Assembly: GCA_900541865.1 (NCBI GenBank)
Contig: UQLO01000001.1
Location: 84,367-148,366, forward strand
Origin: an uncultured Porphyromonadaceae bacterium
Lineage (GTDB): Bacteria > Bacteroidota > Bacteroidia > Bacteroidales > Muribaculaceae
Length of the DNA stretch: 64,000 bases
Direction of reading: 5' to 3'
A model generated the notes under the pieces. It was not told the origin of the DNA. It did not search any database and saw only the letters and a list, made by a program, of their open reading frames with translations. Made by a program: the position numbers and the translations under genes. How positions within the stretch are numbered: position 1 is the first letter of the stretch; each line of letters starts with the position of its first letter. Below are positions 42,610-51,911 of this stretch, in pieces.

Positions 42610-44322
42610 GTGAAACGCCTTCTTTCCTCATTTTTGCTCATTCTCTGTATGTTGGCCCCAACGACGGGTCGGGCAGAGATGTTCAATGCCGAAAACCGGC
42701 GGCTACTCGACTCGCTCGACGCCGTGCTGCGTCGCGCCCCGGAGTACGATGCGGTCAAGGAGGCTTCGCTGGAACAACTGCGCCGTCGGCTGACCTCCAC
42801 CCGCGACCCCGAAGAACGCTACTGGGTTTGCCGCGAGCTTTACACCGGCTACAGCGCCTACGATTCCGACTCGGCGCTGCGCTACTCGGCAATGGCCCTG
42901 AGGATTGCAGACAATCTCGACCGCACTATGTGGGCCGACGACGTTCGCCTGCGCCGGGCCTACATCATGTCAGCGACAGGACTTTTCGAGGAAGCGCGCA
43001 CAACACTTTCGGAGATAAACACGAACCTACTCACCCCGCGCACCTTCCTGGACTACTGCGAGACATCGCTGTTCATCCAAACACATGCCGACCAGTATGC
43101 CGACGTTCGGAACGCCATCCTACCCTATTCCGAGACCACGGGACTGCTTCTGGACCAGATATGCAACGACCTGCCCGTCAACGACCCCGACTACTACTGG
43201 CTGGCCGGATGGAACTCCCTGCGCTCGCAGCAAACAGCCGAGGCCATGATACCCTCGCTTGAGGCCAACCTCGCCCAAAGCCCCTACAACACCCGCGCCG
43301 ACGCCAAAAAGGCCTGGATGCTCTCCGCGCTCTACAACAAAGCCGGCAACCACGACCGGCGCGTGCGCTACCTCATCCTGTCGGCCATTGCCGACGTGCG
43401 CGCCTCGGTGCGCGAAATTGCCTCGCTCGAAGAAATAGCTTCGCTGGCTTTCGAGAGCGGCGACCTCGACCATGCAAACGCCTACATCACTTACTGCATA
43501 CAGTGCGCCAACCTCTACCGAAACCGCGTGCGAATTGTGGGCATGGCAAACCTGCAAGCCTCCATCTCTGAGGCCTACGAGAGCCGAAACGCCGCTCAGC
43601 GCGGCCAAATCAACCGATATTTCCTCGGACTGATTGTTCTCCTTCTGCTGCTCACGGCCGCTCTCCTTGTGATTTTCCTGCAACTTAGGCGTATACGCAA
43701 GCGCGGCTTGCAGCTAAACCGGGCAAACGAGCAGCTCAATGAACGCGTCGACGAGCTTCAGGACGCCCGAGAGCAACTTGCCGCCGCCAACCAAAGCCTC
43801 AGTGCGCTCTACGCCTCCGTGAAGGAGGATGCCATCGAGCTGGCCCGCGTCAACGACGCCAAGGAGAAGTACATAGCCGACATTTTCAGCATCTGCAGCG
43901 ACGACATCAGCAAGCTCGACGAGTTCCGAAAGAAAATAAACCGCCTTATTATGGCCGGACGGTTCGACGAGGTCAAGCAGCTCACCAAGAACCCGGAGCT
44001 CAGCCATGCCGAGCTTAAGGAACTATATGCCAACTTCGACCGTATTTTCCTGCAGATCTACCCCGACTTCGTGGCCGATTTCAACGCCCTGCTGCGCCCC
44101 GGCGAGCAGATTGAGCTCAAGAAAGGCGAAATGCTCAACACCGAGCTGCGCATCTACGCCCTTGTGCGCCTGGGCCTTAACGATTCAGTAAAAATTTCCA
44201 AATTCCTCCACTGCTCGGTGCAGACCGTCTACAACACCCGACTGCGCATACGAAGCCGCTCCGACGTGCCCCGCGAGGAATTCGTCGACCGCGTGCGCAC
44301 TCTCGGCAAACCCGCTTTCTGA
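42610..44322 (+). CDS. DUF6377-like membrane sensor-regulator (SusR-type layout)
   Basis: 570 residues from GTG 42610. An ATG at 42602 is in the other frame and meets a stop after three codons. Signal peptide 1-22; a periplasmic helical region with TPR-like pairs (about 30-330); a membrane helix at 337-359; a coiled coil at about 360-415; a cytoplasmic domain (about 416-500); and a C-terminal helix-turn-helix (about 512-550, ISKFLHCSVQTVYNTRLRI). This is the architecture I know as DUF6377 in Bacteroidales, a single-protein transmembrane regulator. Target and signal are unknown; no sugar-uptake genes are adjacent. Its stop is 2 bases from that of the convergent HAD gene. Confidence 0.8.
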   Translation: MKRLLSSFLLILCMLAPTTGRAEMFNAENRRLLDSLDAVLRRAPEYDAVKEASLEQLRRRLTSTRDPEERYWVCRELYTGYSAYDSDSALRYSAMALRIADNLDRTMWADDVRLRRAYIMSATGLFEEARTTLSEINTNLLTPRTFLDYCETSLFIQTHADQYADVRNAILPYSETTGLLLDQICNDLPVNDPDYYWLAGWNSLRSQQTAEAMIPSLEANLAQSPYNTRADAKKAWMLSALYNKAGNHDRRVRYLILSAIADVRASVREIASLEEIASLAFESGDLDHANAYITYCIQCANLYRNRVRIVGMANLQASISEAYESRNAAQRGQINRYFLGLIVLLLLLTAALLVIFLQLRRIRKRGLQLNRANEQLNERVDELQDAREQLAAANQSLSALYASVKEDAIELARVNDAKEKYIADIFSICSDDISKLDEFRKKINRLIMAGRFDEVKQLTKNPELSHAELKELYANFDRIFLQIYPDFVADFNALLRPGEQIELKKGEMLNTELRIYALVRLGLNDSVKISKFLHCSVQTVYNTRLRIRSRSDVPREEFVDRVRTLGKPAF

Positions 44323-44324
44323 GC

Positions 44325-44954
44325 TTAGCGGCCCACGGCGAGCATATCGGCCGGAGTGAAGCCCACGAAAGTGGAAATGACGGCATCGGCCAGCGGCCGA
44401 AGCGCCTCTTCCGGATTGGAGGTGCTCAGGGCTATGACGGTGGCGCCGGCGGCACGGCCGGCCTTGAGGCCGTTGAAAGAATCTTCGAAAACAAAGCTGT
44501 CGGCCGGGTCTGCGCCCAAACTGCGGGCGCCGAGGATGTAACCTTCGGGGTCGGGCTTGCTGCGGCTCACCCGGGAATCGGTGATGACGTCGCCGAAAAG
44601 CTCGCGGAAGCCGGGCAGGGAGGCGAAGAGGCGCTCCATCTTCTCATCGTTGCTGCTGGTGACTATTGCGGCGGGTATTCCGGCTTGGTTGAGCGCCTTA
44701 AGGAAGTCAAGCACTCCGTCGAAAAGCTGATAGTCCATATTTCGCTCAGCCTCGTCGAGCATGCGCATCACCTCGGTGTGGTTTTCCGGGGCGAAATAAG
44801 TATTGAGTATGTGGGGGAGCGTGGTACCCTTTATGCGGTAAGCAAAATCGGAGTAGCCGGTAGGGAAACGGCGTTCTATATTACTCCAGATGCGCGTATA
44901 GGTAGGTTCGGTGTCGATTAGAACTCCATCGAGATCAAAAAGTGCAGCCTTCAT
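44325..44954 (-). CDS. HAD-superfamily hydrolase, beta-phosphoglucomutase-like
   Basis: 209 residues. Motif I is FDLDGVLIDTE, motif II is VTSSN, motif III Lys is in SRSKPDPEGY, and motif IV is FEDSFNGLKAG. The helical cap sits between motifs I and II. The family includes sugar phosphatases and beta-phosphoglucomutases; the substrate cannot be told. It is the last gene of the udk unit. Confidence 0.9.
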   Translation of the reverse strand: MKAALFDLDGVLIDTEPTYTRIWSNIERRFPTGYSDFAYRIKGTTLPHILNTYFAPENHTEVMRMLDEAERNMDYQLFDGVLDFLKALNQAGIPAAIVTSSNDEKMERLFASLPGFRELFGDVITDSRVSRSKPDPEGYILGARSLGADPADSFVFEDSFNGLKAGRAAGATVIALSTSNPEEALRPLADAVISTFVGFTPADMLAVGR

Positions 44955-44967
44955 GCGGGTGTAAGAG

Positions 44968-47010
44968 TCAGAAAGAGATGCGTTTGATAAGGTTGTAGGC
45001 CGGCACTATGCCTAGCTCGCCGGCCTTGCTGAGGTCGGCGATGCCGTCGGCCTGCCGACCCTGCTGGAGGTACATATAGCCACGGTTGAAGAAAGCCTCG
45101 CCGAAGTCGGGCTTGATTCGTATGGCCTCGGTGTATGCAGCGGCAGCCCCTTCGGGGTCGCCGGATTCGAAGAGGACGTTGCCCTTGTTGTACCAGGCGG
45201 CGGCCAGCCCCGGCGAAAGGCGGCAGACGGTGTCCAAATCTTCGGCCACCAAATCGAGGGCCTGACGGGAGAGGGAGGCGCGGGTGAGGGCGTCGTGGCT
45301 GTCGCCTCGGCCATCGCGGGCGAGCAGATATTGACCATAGCGGGCCTGAGCGCGGATGAGATAGCCCAGGGCGAGGTCGGGAGCGAGCTCAACGGCGCGT
45401 GTGGCGTCGCGCTCGGCGTTGAGGTAGTCGCGCACGGTCAGGAAGTCAAGCGCTCGGCCCACGAAGTCTACCGGGCGCCCCGGGTGGGTGCTCAGGAAGC
45501 TGTTGTAGTACTCTATGCTTTGGAAGTGGCGCGCTGCTGTGCTCTCGTCGATTGTCGGCACGCTGTTAGTGACGTTGAGAATGAAACGCAGCATGCGGGT
45601 GGCGTTGAGGTCGTCGACCTCACGAACGTACATGCCGGCCGGACGCAGCTCGGTGGGCGAAGAGTAGAAGCTGAGCATCATCATAGGCTCGATTTCGACA
45701 TTCATGGTGCGGTCCTGGACGCGTCCGCGAATGGCGCTGTTGTTGTACTCTCGCTGAATCTCGGCGTTGTCGTCGACGGTCAGCAGGCTCTGGAATCTTC
45801 GCCCGGCCAGGTCGGCAGCCAGTTCGGTCTCCTCGTCGGGATTATCTCCGGTCGTTGTGCCGTTTACGCGCTGCTCAGCCTCCTCTTCGCTGATAGCGTC
45901 GGAGGGACGCAGGGCGCGCGCCATATCGTTTGCGCGGCGATAGTCGCGTTCGGCCTCGACAAGGCGTCCCATATCCTGATAGATGGCGCCGCGCAGCTGA
46001 ACGGCGCCCGGAAACTCCGGAAAGCGCTCGGCGACGCGGTTGGCGTCGGCAAGGGCTTCATTGTAGTTGCCCTTTGCGCGATGAATCATGGCGCGGTTGA
46101 AGAGAGCGCGGTAGTCGTTGGGGTCGAGCTCGAGCACGCGGTTGAAGTCGTCCAGAGCACGATCGTTGGCGGCCACTTCGCTCAGCAGAAGTCCGCGGTT
46201 GAAAAGAGCTGTCTTATTGAGCGGGTCCAGCGTGAGGGCATAGTCATAGTCCTCCATGGCGCCGTTGTAGGAGTCAAGGCGGTAGCGGATGAAGGCGCGG
46301 TTGATATAAAGTCCGGCCAGACGCGGCATAAGGCGGATGGCGCGGTCGATGTCGGCCAAGGCGCTCTCGAAGTCGTTCTCGGAGTTGATGGCAATGTCGG
46401 CGCGCATGATGTAGGCATTGGCCTCGCGGTCGTCGATGGATATTGCGCGGTCTATATCGGCGCGTGCGCCGACGGTGTCGGCCGTTGCCAGTCGGAGTCG
46501 TGCGCGGCCCAGGTAGCCGTTGTCGAAATTGGGATAGTGGCGCAGGAGAAGGCCGAAGGTTGAATCGGCCCCGGCGTAATCGTGGGTTTCGACTTGGGCG
46601 AGGGCCTTGTTGAAGAGCAGCTGGCGGTTGCGCGGCAGAAGCTCAAGGGCCGCATCATAGTCCTGAATGGCCAGGCGATGTCGCCCCCGGTTTTGGCGGG
46701 CCACACCGCGCACTTCGTAGGCATCAGTGAGATAGGGATTCAGCTCAATAGCCTTCGTGGCGTCGGCTTCGGCACCCACATAGTCGTCCAGATTGATTTT
46801 GGCCACCGAACGCAGAAAGTAGGGCTGCGCCAGATAGGGTTTCGCCTCTATGGCCTGATTGAAATACTGGATGGAGAGCATGTAGTCCTCGAAGTAGAGG
46901 GCGTTCTGGCCGATGCGCATCACCTGGTCTGTGTTGACCTGGGCCGTGGCCTTCGGGCTACACAGAGCGAGAAAGAGCGCTAAAGCTATGAAGAGTAATC
47001 TATTGGACAA
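44968..47010 (-). CDS. Secreted tetratricopeptide-repeat protein
   Basis: 680 residues. Signal peptide ends in KATA near residue 23. Two TPR arrays are seen: about ten units in residues 30-375 (for example AIQDYDAALELLPRNRQLLF and ALDDFNRVLELDPNDYRALF) and about four in 500-670 (AAAYTEAIRIKPDFGEAFF). Between them is a beta-rich insert (VQDRTMNVEIEPMMMLSFYS). It is a scaffold of unknown partner. It lies in the same unit as lptB, 36 bases downstream, which makes an envelope role plausible but not shown. Confidence 0.85.
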   Translation of the reverse strand: MSNRLLFIALALFLALCSPKATAQVNTDQVMRIGQNALYFEDYMLSIQYFNQAIEAKPYLAQPYFLRSVAKINLDDYVGAEADATKAIELNPYLTDAYEVRGVARQNRGRHRLAIQDYDAALELLPRNRQLLFNKALAQVETHDYAGADSTFGLLLRHYPNFDNGYLGRARLRLATADTVGARADIDRAISIDDREANAYIMRADIAINSENDFESALADIDRAIRLMPRLAGLYINRAFIRYRLDSYNGAMEDYDYALTLDPLNKTALFNRGLLLSEVAANDRALDDFNRVLELDPNDYRALFNRAMIHRAKGNYNEALADANRVAERFPEFPGAVQLRGAIYQDMGRLVEAERDYRRANDMARALRPSDAISEEEAEQRVNGTTTGDNPDEETELAADLAGRRFQSLLTVDDNAEIQREYNNSAIRGRVQDRTMNVEIEPMMMLSFYSSPTELRPAGMYVREVDDLNATRMLRFILNVTNSVPTIDESTAARHFQSIEYYNSFLSTHPGRPVDFVGRALDFLTVRDYLNAERDATRAVELAPDLALGYLIRAQARYGQYLLARDGRGDSHDALTRASLSRQALDLVAEDLDTVCRLSPGLAAAWYNKGNVLFESGDPEGAAAAYTEAIRIKPDFGEAFFNRGYMYLQQGRQADGIADLSKAGELGIVPAYNLIKRISF

Positions 47011-47046
47011 CGGGAAATGGATAAAAAACTTGATGAGAGAGTGGTA

Positions 47047-48003
47047 CTAAAGGTCGGTTTCGTCAAGGCGCTTGCGGTAGAAAACGAAGTCGCGCCCGAG
47101 GTACTTCTCGCGCACCGTCGGGTTGGATGCAAGCTGTTCGGATGTGCCCTGAAAGAGGATGCGGCCTTCGAAGAGGAGATAGGCGCGGTCGGTGATACGG
47201 AGCGTTTCCTGGGCGTTGTGGTCGGTGATGAGAATACCTATATTCTTGTCCTTCAGCTTATAGACGATACTCTGAATATCCTCGACAGCGATAGGGTCAA
47301 CTCCGGCGAAGGGTTCGTCGAGCATGATGAACTTGGGATTGATGGCCAGACAGCGCGCTATCTCAGTTCGGCGTCGCTCGCCGCCGGAGAGTTGGTCGCC
47401 GAGGTTGCGGCGCACCTTGTCGAGGCGAAATTCCGAGATGAGCTCCTCGAGCTTCTCCTTTTGCTGCTGCGGGGTGAGGTGGGTCATCTGAAGCACGGCC
47501 CGGATATTGTCCTCCACGCTGAGCTTGCGGAACACCGAGGCCTCCTGGGCAAGGTAGCCGATGCCATGCTGGGCGCGCTTGTAGACCGGGAAGTTGGTGA
47601 TATTGAGGTCGTCCAGAAAAATCTGGCCCTCGTTTGGCTGCACCAGGCCCACGGTCATATAGAACGTGGTGGTCTTGCCGGCGCCGTTGGGACCCAACAG
47701 GCCGACTATTTCGCCTTGGGTAACGTTGATAGTGACGTGGTTGGCCACTGTTCGTTTGCCGTACTTCTTGACAAGGTTGTCGGTGCGGAGCACCATCTTG
47801 CGGTCTTCAGCGGCACGCTCCTCGAGGCGTTCCACTTCTTCTTCGGCGGCTATGCCCTCGAGCACGTCGGCACTGGCGGACTCGGCGACATCGCTGATTC
47901 CGGTAATCTGCGACACCACCGACTGCTCCGAATTATCGACGAAGGGCTGCGGTATTTCGCGCTCCGACTCCTCGTTGCGGCGGAATTTGGAAATCAGACC
48001 CAT
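47047..48003 (-). CDS. lptB: LPS export ABC ATPase LptB with a 69-residue N-terminal extension
   Basis: 318 residues. From Met 70 (MVLRTDNLVKKYGKRTV) the protein is a standard LptB: Walker A GPNGAGKTTTF, Q-loop YLAQEASVF, signature LSGGERRR, Walker B FIMLDEPF and the H-loop in LITDHNAQE. It powers LPS extraction with LptFG. Residues 1-69 are an acidic extension not found in ordinary LptB. Its ATG lies 7 bases after udk, whereas a start at Met 70 would leave a 214-base gap, so the long form is preferred. The extension has no recognised domain. Confidence 0.93.
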   Translation of the reverse strand: MGLISKFRRNEESEREIPQPFVDNSEQSVVSQITGISDVAESASADVLEGIAAEEEVERLEERAAEDRKMVLRTDNLVKKYGKRTVANHVTINVTQGEIVGLLGPNGAGKTTTFYMTVGLVQPNEGQIFLDDLNITNFPVYKRAQHGIGYLAQEASVFRKLSVEDNIRAVLQMTHLTPQQQKEKLEELISEFRLDKVRRNLGDQLSGGERRRTEIARCLAINPKFIMLDEPFAGVDPIAVEDIQSIVYKLKDKNIGILITDHNAQETLRITDRAYLLFEGRILFQGTSEQLASNPTVREKYLGRDFVFYRKRLDETDL

Positions 48004-48010
48004 TGCGAAA

Positions 48011-48661
48011 TCAAACGGTCATAGGGCCGGGAGCCACGCCGCGCGCCGGCGAGCGGTGCAGGCGGCTCTCGATATAGTCGGTCAGCAGGTTGATGGCCAC
48101 GGTGTTGCTGCCACCCTGCGGTATGATGAGGTCGGCATGGCGCTTGCTGGGTTCTATGTACTGGCAGTGCATGGGCTTGAGCACATCCTGATAGCGGTTT
48201 ATCACTATCTCGGGAGTGCGGCCGCGCTCTATGCAGTCGCGGGCGATGACGCGGATGAGACGGTCGTCGGCATCGGCGTCGACAAACACCTTTATGTCGA
48301 GCATATCGCGGATGGTGGGGTCGGTGAGCACGAGTATGCCTTCTACGATAACCACGTCGCTGGGACGCACCTCGACTGTTTCGGGCTGGCGGGTGCAGGT
48401 GAGATAGGAGTAGGTGGGCATCTGAATGGTTTCGCCGCGTTTGAGGCGCTCAAGATGCTCCACAAGCAGAGTCCACTCGATAGCCGCCGGCTCGTCGAAG
48501 TTAATTTTCGAACGTTCCTCCGGCGGTATGTGGCTGGAGTCCTTATAGTAAGAGTCCTGGGGCATCACGGCAACCTCCCCGGCGGGAAGGCTGTTGATGA
48601 TTTTGTTGACCACGGTGGTCTTTCCGGAGCCGGTACCACCGGCTATGCCTATGATGAGCAT
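48011..48661 (-). CDS. udk: Uridine kinase
   Basis: 216 residues from ATG 48661. P-loop GIAGGTGSGKTT, then DSYYKD, the FDEPAAIEW block, YSYLTCTR and VVIVEGIL are typical of uridine-cytidine kinase in pyrimidine salvage. The upstream in-frame ATG at 48724 lies before the -7 box and cannot be used. It heads the leftward unit udk-lptB-TPR-HAD. Confidence 0.95.
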   Translation of the reverse strand: MLIIGIAGGTGSGKTTVVNKIINSLPAGEVAVMPQDSYYKDSSHIPPEERSKINFDEPAAIEWTLLVEHLERLKRGETIQMPTYSYLTCTRQPETVEVRPSDVVIVEGILVLTDPTIRDMLDIKVFVDADADDRLIRVIARDCIERGRTPEIVINRYQDVLKPMHCQYIEPSKRHADLIIPQGGSNTVAINLLTDYIESRLHRSPARGVAPGPMTV

Positions 48662-48693
48662 GGAAGATGCGTTTTGAAGTGTTTGTATGAGTG

Positions 48694-48701
48694 CAAAATT
48701 A
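48694..48701 (-). promoter_or_regulatory. -7 box (TAATTTTG) of the udk unit
   Basis: Perfect TAnnTTTG on the minus strand, 32 bases before the udk ATG. Confidence 0.6.
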
Positions 48702-48765
48702 GCAAAAATTTCCCACACGGCCAACCTCTTCCCGCTCTTGTGGCGTTCGGACCGATAATATTTTG

Positions 48766-48773
48766 TAACTTTG
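48766..48773 (+). promoter_or_regulatory. -7 box (TAACTTTG) of the nfnAB-zinc unit
   Basis: Perfect TAnnTTTG 23 bases before the nfnA ATG; the -33 region is not clear. Confidence 0.6.
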
Positions 48774-48796
48774 CGGTTACTTAGAGCCTATAGAAT

Positions 48797-49591
48797 ATGT
48801 ACCGCATTATAGAGAAGGAACAATTTTCGGAAAAAGTGGTCAAGTTGGTTGTCGAGGCGCCCGAGGTTGCGCACGCCCGCCGACCGGGTCACTTCGTGAT
48901 TGTACGCACCGGGGAGGGCGGCGAACGCATTCCCCTCACCATAGCCGACGCCGACACCACGGCCGGCACCATCACCCTTGTGGTTCAGAATGTCGGCGTC
49001 TCAACGGCAAAAATATGCGCGCTGGAGGCCGGCGACTCCTTCACCGACCTTGTGGGCCCGCTCGGACGCGCCACAGACGTCGGACCCCGCAACGGCACTG
49101 TGGTATGCTGCGGAGGCGGTGTGGGCGTGGCTCCCCTACTGCCCATCATCAAGGCTTTCAAAGCTGCCGGAAACCATGTGGTCAGCGTGCTGGCGGCCCG
49201 CAACAAGGATCTCATTATCCTCGAGCCCGAAGTTCGCGCCCACTCCGACGAGGTCATCGTGATGACCGACGACGGTTCGGCCGGCCGAAAGGGCCTCGTC
49301 ACTGCCGGCGTTGAAGAAGTGCTCCTGCGCGGCAACGTCGCCGAGGTTGTCGCCATCGGACCGGCGGTGATGATGAAATTTGTGGCCCTGCTCACAAAAA
49401 AATACAATGTGCCCACCATCTGCTCGCTCAACACCATTATGGTCGACGGTACTGGTATGTGCGGGGCCTGCCGCGTCAACGTGGGCGGCAAGATGCGCTT
49501 CGTATGCGTCGACGGCCCCGAATTCGACGCCCATCAGGTGGATTTCGACGAGATGATAATGCGCATGAAGGCTTACGACTCTATCAACTGA
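48797..49591 (+). CDS. nfnA: NfnA-type ferredoxin-NADP reductase subunit
   Basis: 264 residues. FAD-binding RIPLTIADAD and NAD-binding CCGGGVGVAPLLPI are followed by a C-terminal [2Fe-2S] region with Cys in GTGMCGACRV and FVCVDG. With the next gene it forms the pair known as NfnAB (or SudAB), which couples NADH, NADPH and ferredoxin by electron bifurcation. Dihydroorotate dehydrogenase subunit K is the close relative, but the partner here is a glutamate-synthase-like protein and no pyrD is nearby. Two bases separate it from nfnB. Confidence 0.88.
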   Translation: MYRIIEKEQFSEKVVKLVVEAPEVAHARRPGHFVIVRTGEGGERIPLTIADADTTAGTITLVVQNVGVSTAKICALEAGDSFTDLVGPLGRATDVGPRNGTVVCCGGGVGVAPLLPIIKAFKAAGNHVVSVLAARNKDLIILEPEVRAHSDEVIVMTDDGSAGRKGLVTAGVEEVLLRGNVAEVVAIGPAVMMKFVALLTKKYNVPTICSLNTIMVDGTGMCGACRVNVGGKMRFVCVDGPEFDAHQVDFDEMIMRMKAYDSIN

Positions 49592-49593
49592 CC

Positions 49594-51075
49594 ATGGAAG
49601 AAGATAAAGTGAACACTCCGGGCCGCGAGGCTGCCTGGCGCCGCGACCTCCGCGCCGCAATGCCCGCAAAGGAACGCACCGCTATTCCCCGCGCCACCAT
49701 GCCGATGCTCGACGGCGCTTTCCGTATCACCAACAACGATGAGGTCAATCAGGGTCTCAGCGCCGAGCAGGCACAGCTCGAGGCAACTCGCTGCCTGGAC
49801 TGTCCGGACCCCACATGCGTGCAGGGCTGCCCCGTGGGCATCGACATTCCCGGGTTTATAAAGAACATTCAGCGCGGCGACATCCCTGCGGCCTACTCCA
49901 CTCTGCGGCGCACCAGCGCCCTGCCTGCCGTGTGCGGCCGCGTGTGTCCTCAGGAGCGGCAGTGCGAGAGCCGCTGCATATATAATAAGATGAAAAAGGA
50001 GCCGGTGGCCATAGGCTGGCTCGAGCGCTATGCCGCCGACACAGCCGCCGCCACGGCCGCCCCGGACCCCGAGGAGAACGCGACGCGGCCTACCCGCGGA
50101 CGAGTTGCCGTGATAGGCTCGGGTCCGGCCGGTCTGAGCTTTGCCGGCGATATGGCCGACCGCGGTTATGCCGTAGATGTCTTTGAAGCCCTCCACGAAG
50201 TTGGCGGCGTGCTCAAGTACGGCATCCCCGTATTCCGCCTGCCAAACTCCGTGGTCGACACTGAGTTGGATGCCCTGCGGCGCGCCGGCGTGGTGTTCCA
50301 CACCGACACCGTTGTCGGCAAGACGCTGAGCTACGACGATTTGCTCGCCATGGGCTTCCGCGGTGTTTTCGTGGCCTCCGGTGCAGGCTTGCCGCGATTC
50401 ATGGGCATTCCGGGCGAGAATCTCATCGGCGTGATGAGCTCCAACGAATACCTCACCCGCATCAACCTTATGGGAGCGGGTCGTCCCGGCTCCGACACAC
50501 CGGTGCTCAAGGGTCGCCGTGTGGCTGTTGTCGGCGGCGGCAACACCGCCATGGATTCAGTGCGTACCGCCCGCAGAATGGGTGCCGAGAAGGCGTTCAT
50601 TGTCTACCGCCGCAGCGAAGCCGAGATGCCCGCCCGCGTTGAGGAAGTGCGCCATGCCAAGGAAGAAGGCGTTGAGTTTATGACCCTTTCGAACCCTCTG
50701 GAGTACATCGGCGACGAGCGCGGCCGCGTGGTGGCCATGCGAGTTCAGCGCATGGAACTTGGCGAACCGGATGCCTCCGGTCGCCGCAGCCCGGTGGCCA
50801 TAGAAGGCGCGGTCGACACCATAGAAGTCGACCAGGTGATAGTGAGCGTCGGAGTATCGCCCAATCCGCTGGTTCCCAATTCTATCGAAGGTCTTGATGT
50901 TACGCCGCGCGGCACCTTGGCAGTCGACGACAATCTGCGCACTTCGCTGCCCCTGCTCTATGCCGGCGGCGACATAGTGCGCGGCGGCGCTACCGTGATT
51001 CTTGCCATGGGCGACGGCCGCAGAGGGGCAGCCGCCATGGCCGAAGCGTTGGAGAATCAAAACGCAAGCAAATGA
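49594..51075 (+). CDS. nfnB: NfnB-type NADPH oxidoreductase (glutamate synthase small-subunit-like)
   Basis: 493 residues from ATG 49594. The N-terminus has two [4Fe-4S] cysteine sets: CLDCPDPTCVQGCPVGIDIP and CGRVCPQERQCESRC. Two Rossmann folds follow: FAD (IGSGPAGLSFAG) and NADPH (VGGGNTAMDSVRTARR). No glutamate synthase large subunit is present, and pairing with nfnA supports transhydrogenase rather than glutamate synthesis. Its stop overlaps the next start as ATGA. Confidence 0.92.
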   Translation: MEEDKVNTPGREAAWRRDLRAAMPAKERTAIPRATMPMLDGAFRITNNDEVNQGLSAEQAQLEATRCLDCPDPTCVQGCPVGIDIPGFIKNIQRGDIPAAYSTLRRTSALPAVCGRVCPQERQCESRCIYNKMKKEPVAIGWLERYAADTAAATAAPDPEENATRPTRGRVAVIGSGPAGLSFAGDMADRGYAVDVFEALHEVGGVLKYGIPVFRLPNSVVDTELDALRRAGVVFHTDTVVGKTLSYDDLLAMGFRGVFVASGAGLPRFMGIPGENLIGVMSSNEYLTRINLMGAGRPGSDTPVLKGRRVAVVGGGNTAMDSVRTARRMGAEKAFIVYRRSEAEMPARVEEVRHAKEEGVEFMTLSNPLEYIGDERGRVVAMRVQRMELGEPDASGRRSPVAIEGAVDTIEVDQVIVSVGVSPNPLVPNSIEGLDVTPRGTLAVDDNLRTSLPLLYAGGDIVRGGATVILAMGDGRRGAAAMAEALENQNASK

Positions 51076-51911
51076 AAATCATACGTCTTGTTCCCTTAGC
51101 GCTCCTTGCCCTGACCGCCTGCACAGGCAGCACTACCTCCGAACGGCCCGTGCTGACGGCCTCCGTACCGCAGATAGCGGCTTTGGTCAATGAGATTGCA
51201 GGTCCGGGGTATGAAGTGGTGAGCGTGACCGAAGGCGGCGCCGACCCCGAGTCGTTTGAACCCACGCCGTCGGTAATGGCCAAAATGGCCCGCGCCAAGG
51301 CCTTCTTCACTACGGGTACTCTGCCTTTCGAGCACTCTCTTGCAGCTTCTCTGCCCGCGGGCGCCTACGAGGTGGACCTTTCGCGCAATCTTCAGCTCAT
51401 CAGCGGCACCCACGAGGACACCACCCTTACCGATCCCCACATTTGGGCTTCGCACCGCAATCTGGAGGCAATGTCCGAGGTGATAGCGGATTGGCTGGAG
51501 CAAGCCCTTCCGGACAGCGCCGAGGCTTACCGCAGCCGTGCCGAGGCTTACCGACTTCGCTGCTCGGCAGCCGCAGCCACGGCCGACTCGCTTCTTGCAG
51601 CCGCCGGGCGCCCCGCTTTCGGCGTCTGGCACCCCTCGCTGAGCTATTTTGCCCGCGACTACGGCCTGCGGCAGGTTAGCGTCGGCGCCGAACACCGCGA
51701 GATGTCGCCGCGCCGCATGCGAGCCGCCATCGACACTCTGCGGAGCGCCTCCGTGCGTATTCTTTTCTACGACCATCCCGGCCAAAGCGGCGCTGCCGGC
51801 ATTGCCGCCGACGCCGGTGCCGACGCGGTGCTTCTGGAGGGTGCCCCGGCCGACTATGCGTCGTATCTCGTTGATATTGCTCGTATTATAGCAAATGGAA
51901 CACTGCGCTGA
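51072..51911 (+). CDS. Zinc-type ABC transporter substrate-binding lipoprotein (ZnuA-like)
   Basis: 279 residues. Lipobox LLALTAC gives a lipid-anchored Cys near 16. The ZnuA/TroA fold is shown by GADPESFEPTPS, DPHIWASHRNLEAM, GVWHPSLSYFARDYGL and FYDHPGQS. Two of the usual metal-binding His are present (DPHIW, WHPS), but the first (normally PH in PHxxEP) is Glu here. The His-rich loop of classical ZnuA is missing. Metal identity (zinc or manganese) is therefore uncertain. It is coupled to nfnB by ATGA and to the ATPase by a 17-base overlap. Confidence 0.87.
   Translation: MKIIRLVPLALLALTACTGSTTSERPVLTASVPQIAALVNEIAGPGYEVVSVTEGGADPESFEPTPSVMAKMARAKAFFTTGTLPFEHSLAASLPAGAYEVDLSRNLQLISGTHEDTTLTDPHIWASHRNLEAMSEVIADWLEQALPDSAEAYRSRAEAYRLRCSAAAATADSLLAAAGRPAFGVWHPSLSYFARDYGLRQVSVGAEHREMSPRRMRAAIDTLRSASVRILFYDHPGQSGAAGIAADAGADAVLLEGAPADYASYLVDIARIIANGTLR

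Noticed and set aside
42602..42613. Leader peptide ATG AAA AAG TGA before the sensor-regulator gene
   Set aside because: Three codons at the GTG start are most simply chance; nothing supports attenuation.
48797..49591. Dihydroorotate dehydrogenase electron-transfer subunit PyrK
   Set aside because: The partner gene is the glutamate-synthase-like NfnB, not pyrD, so NfnA is the better call.
49594..51075. Functional glutamate synthase small subunit
   Set aside because: There is no large subunit gene, and the protein is paired with NfnA.
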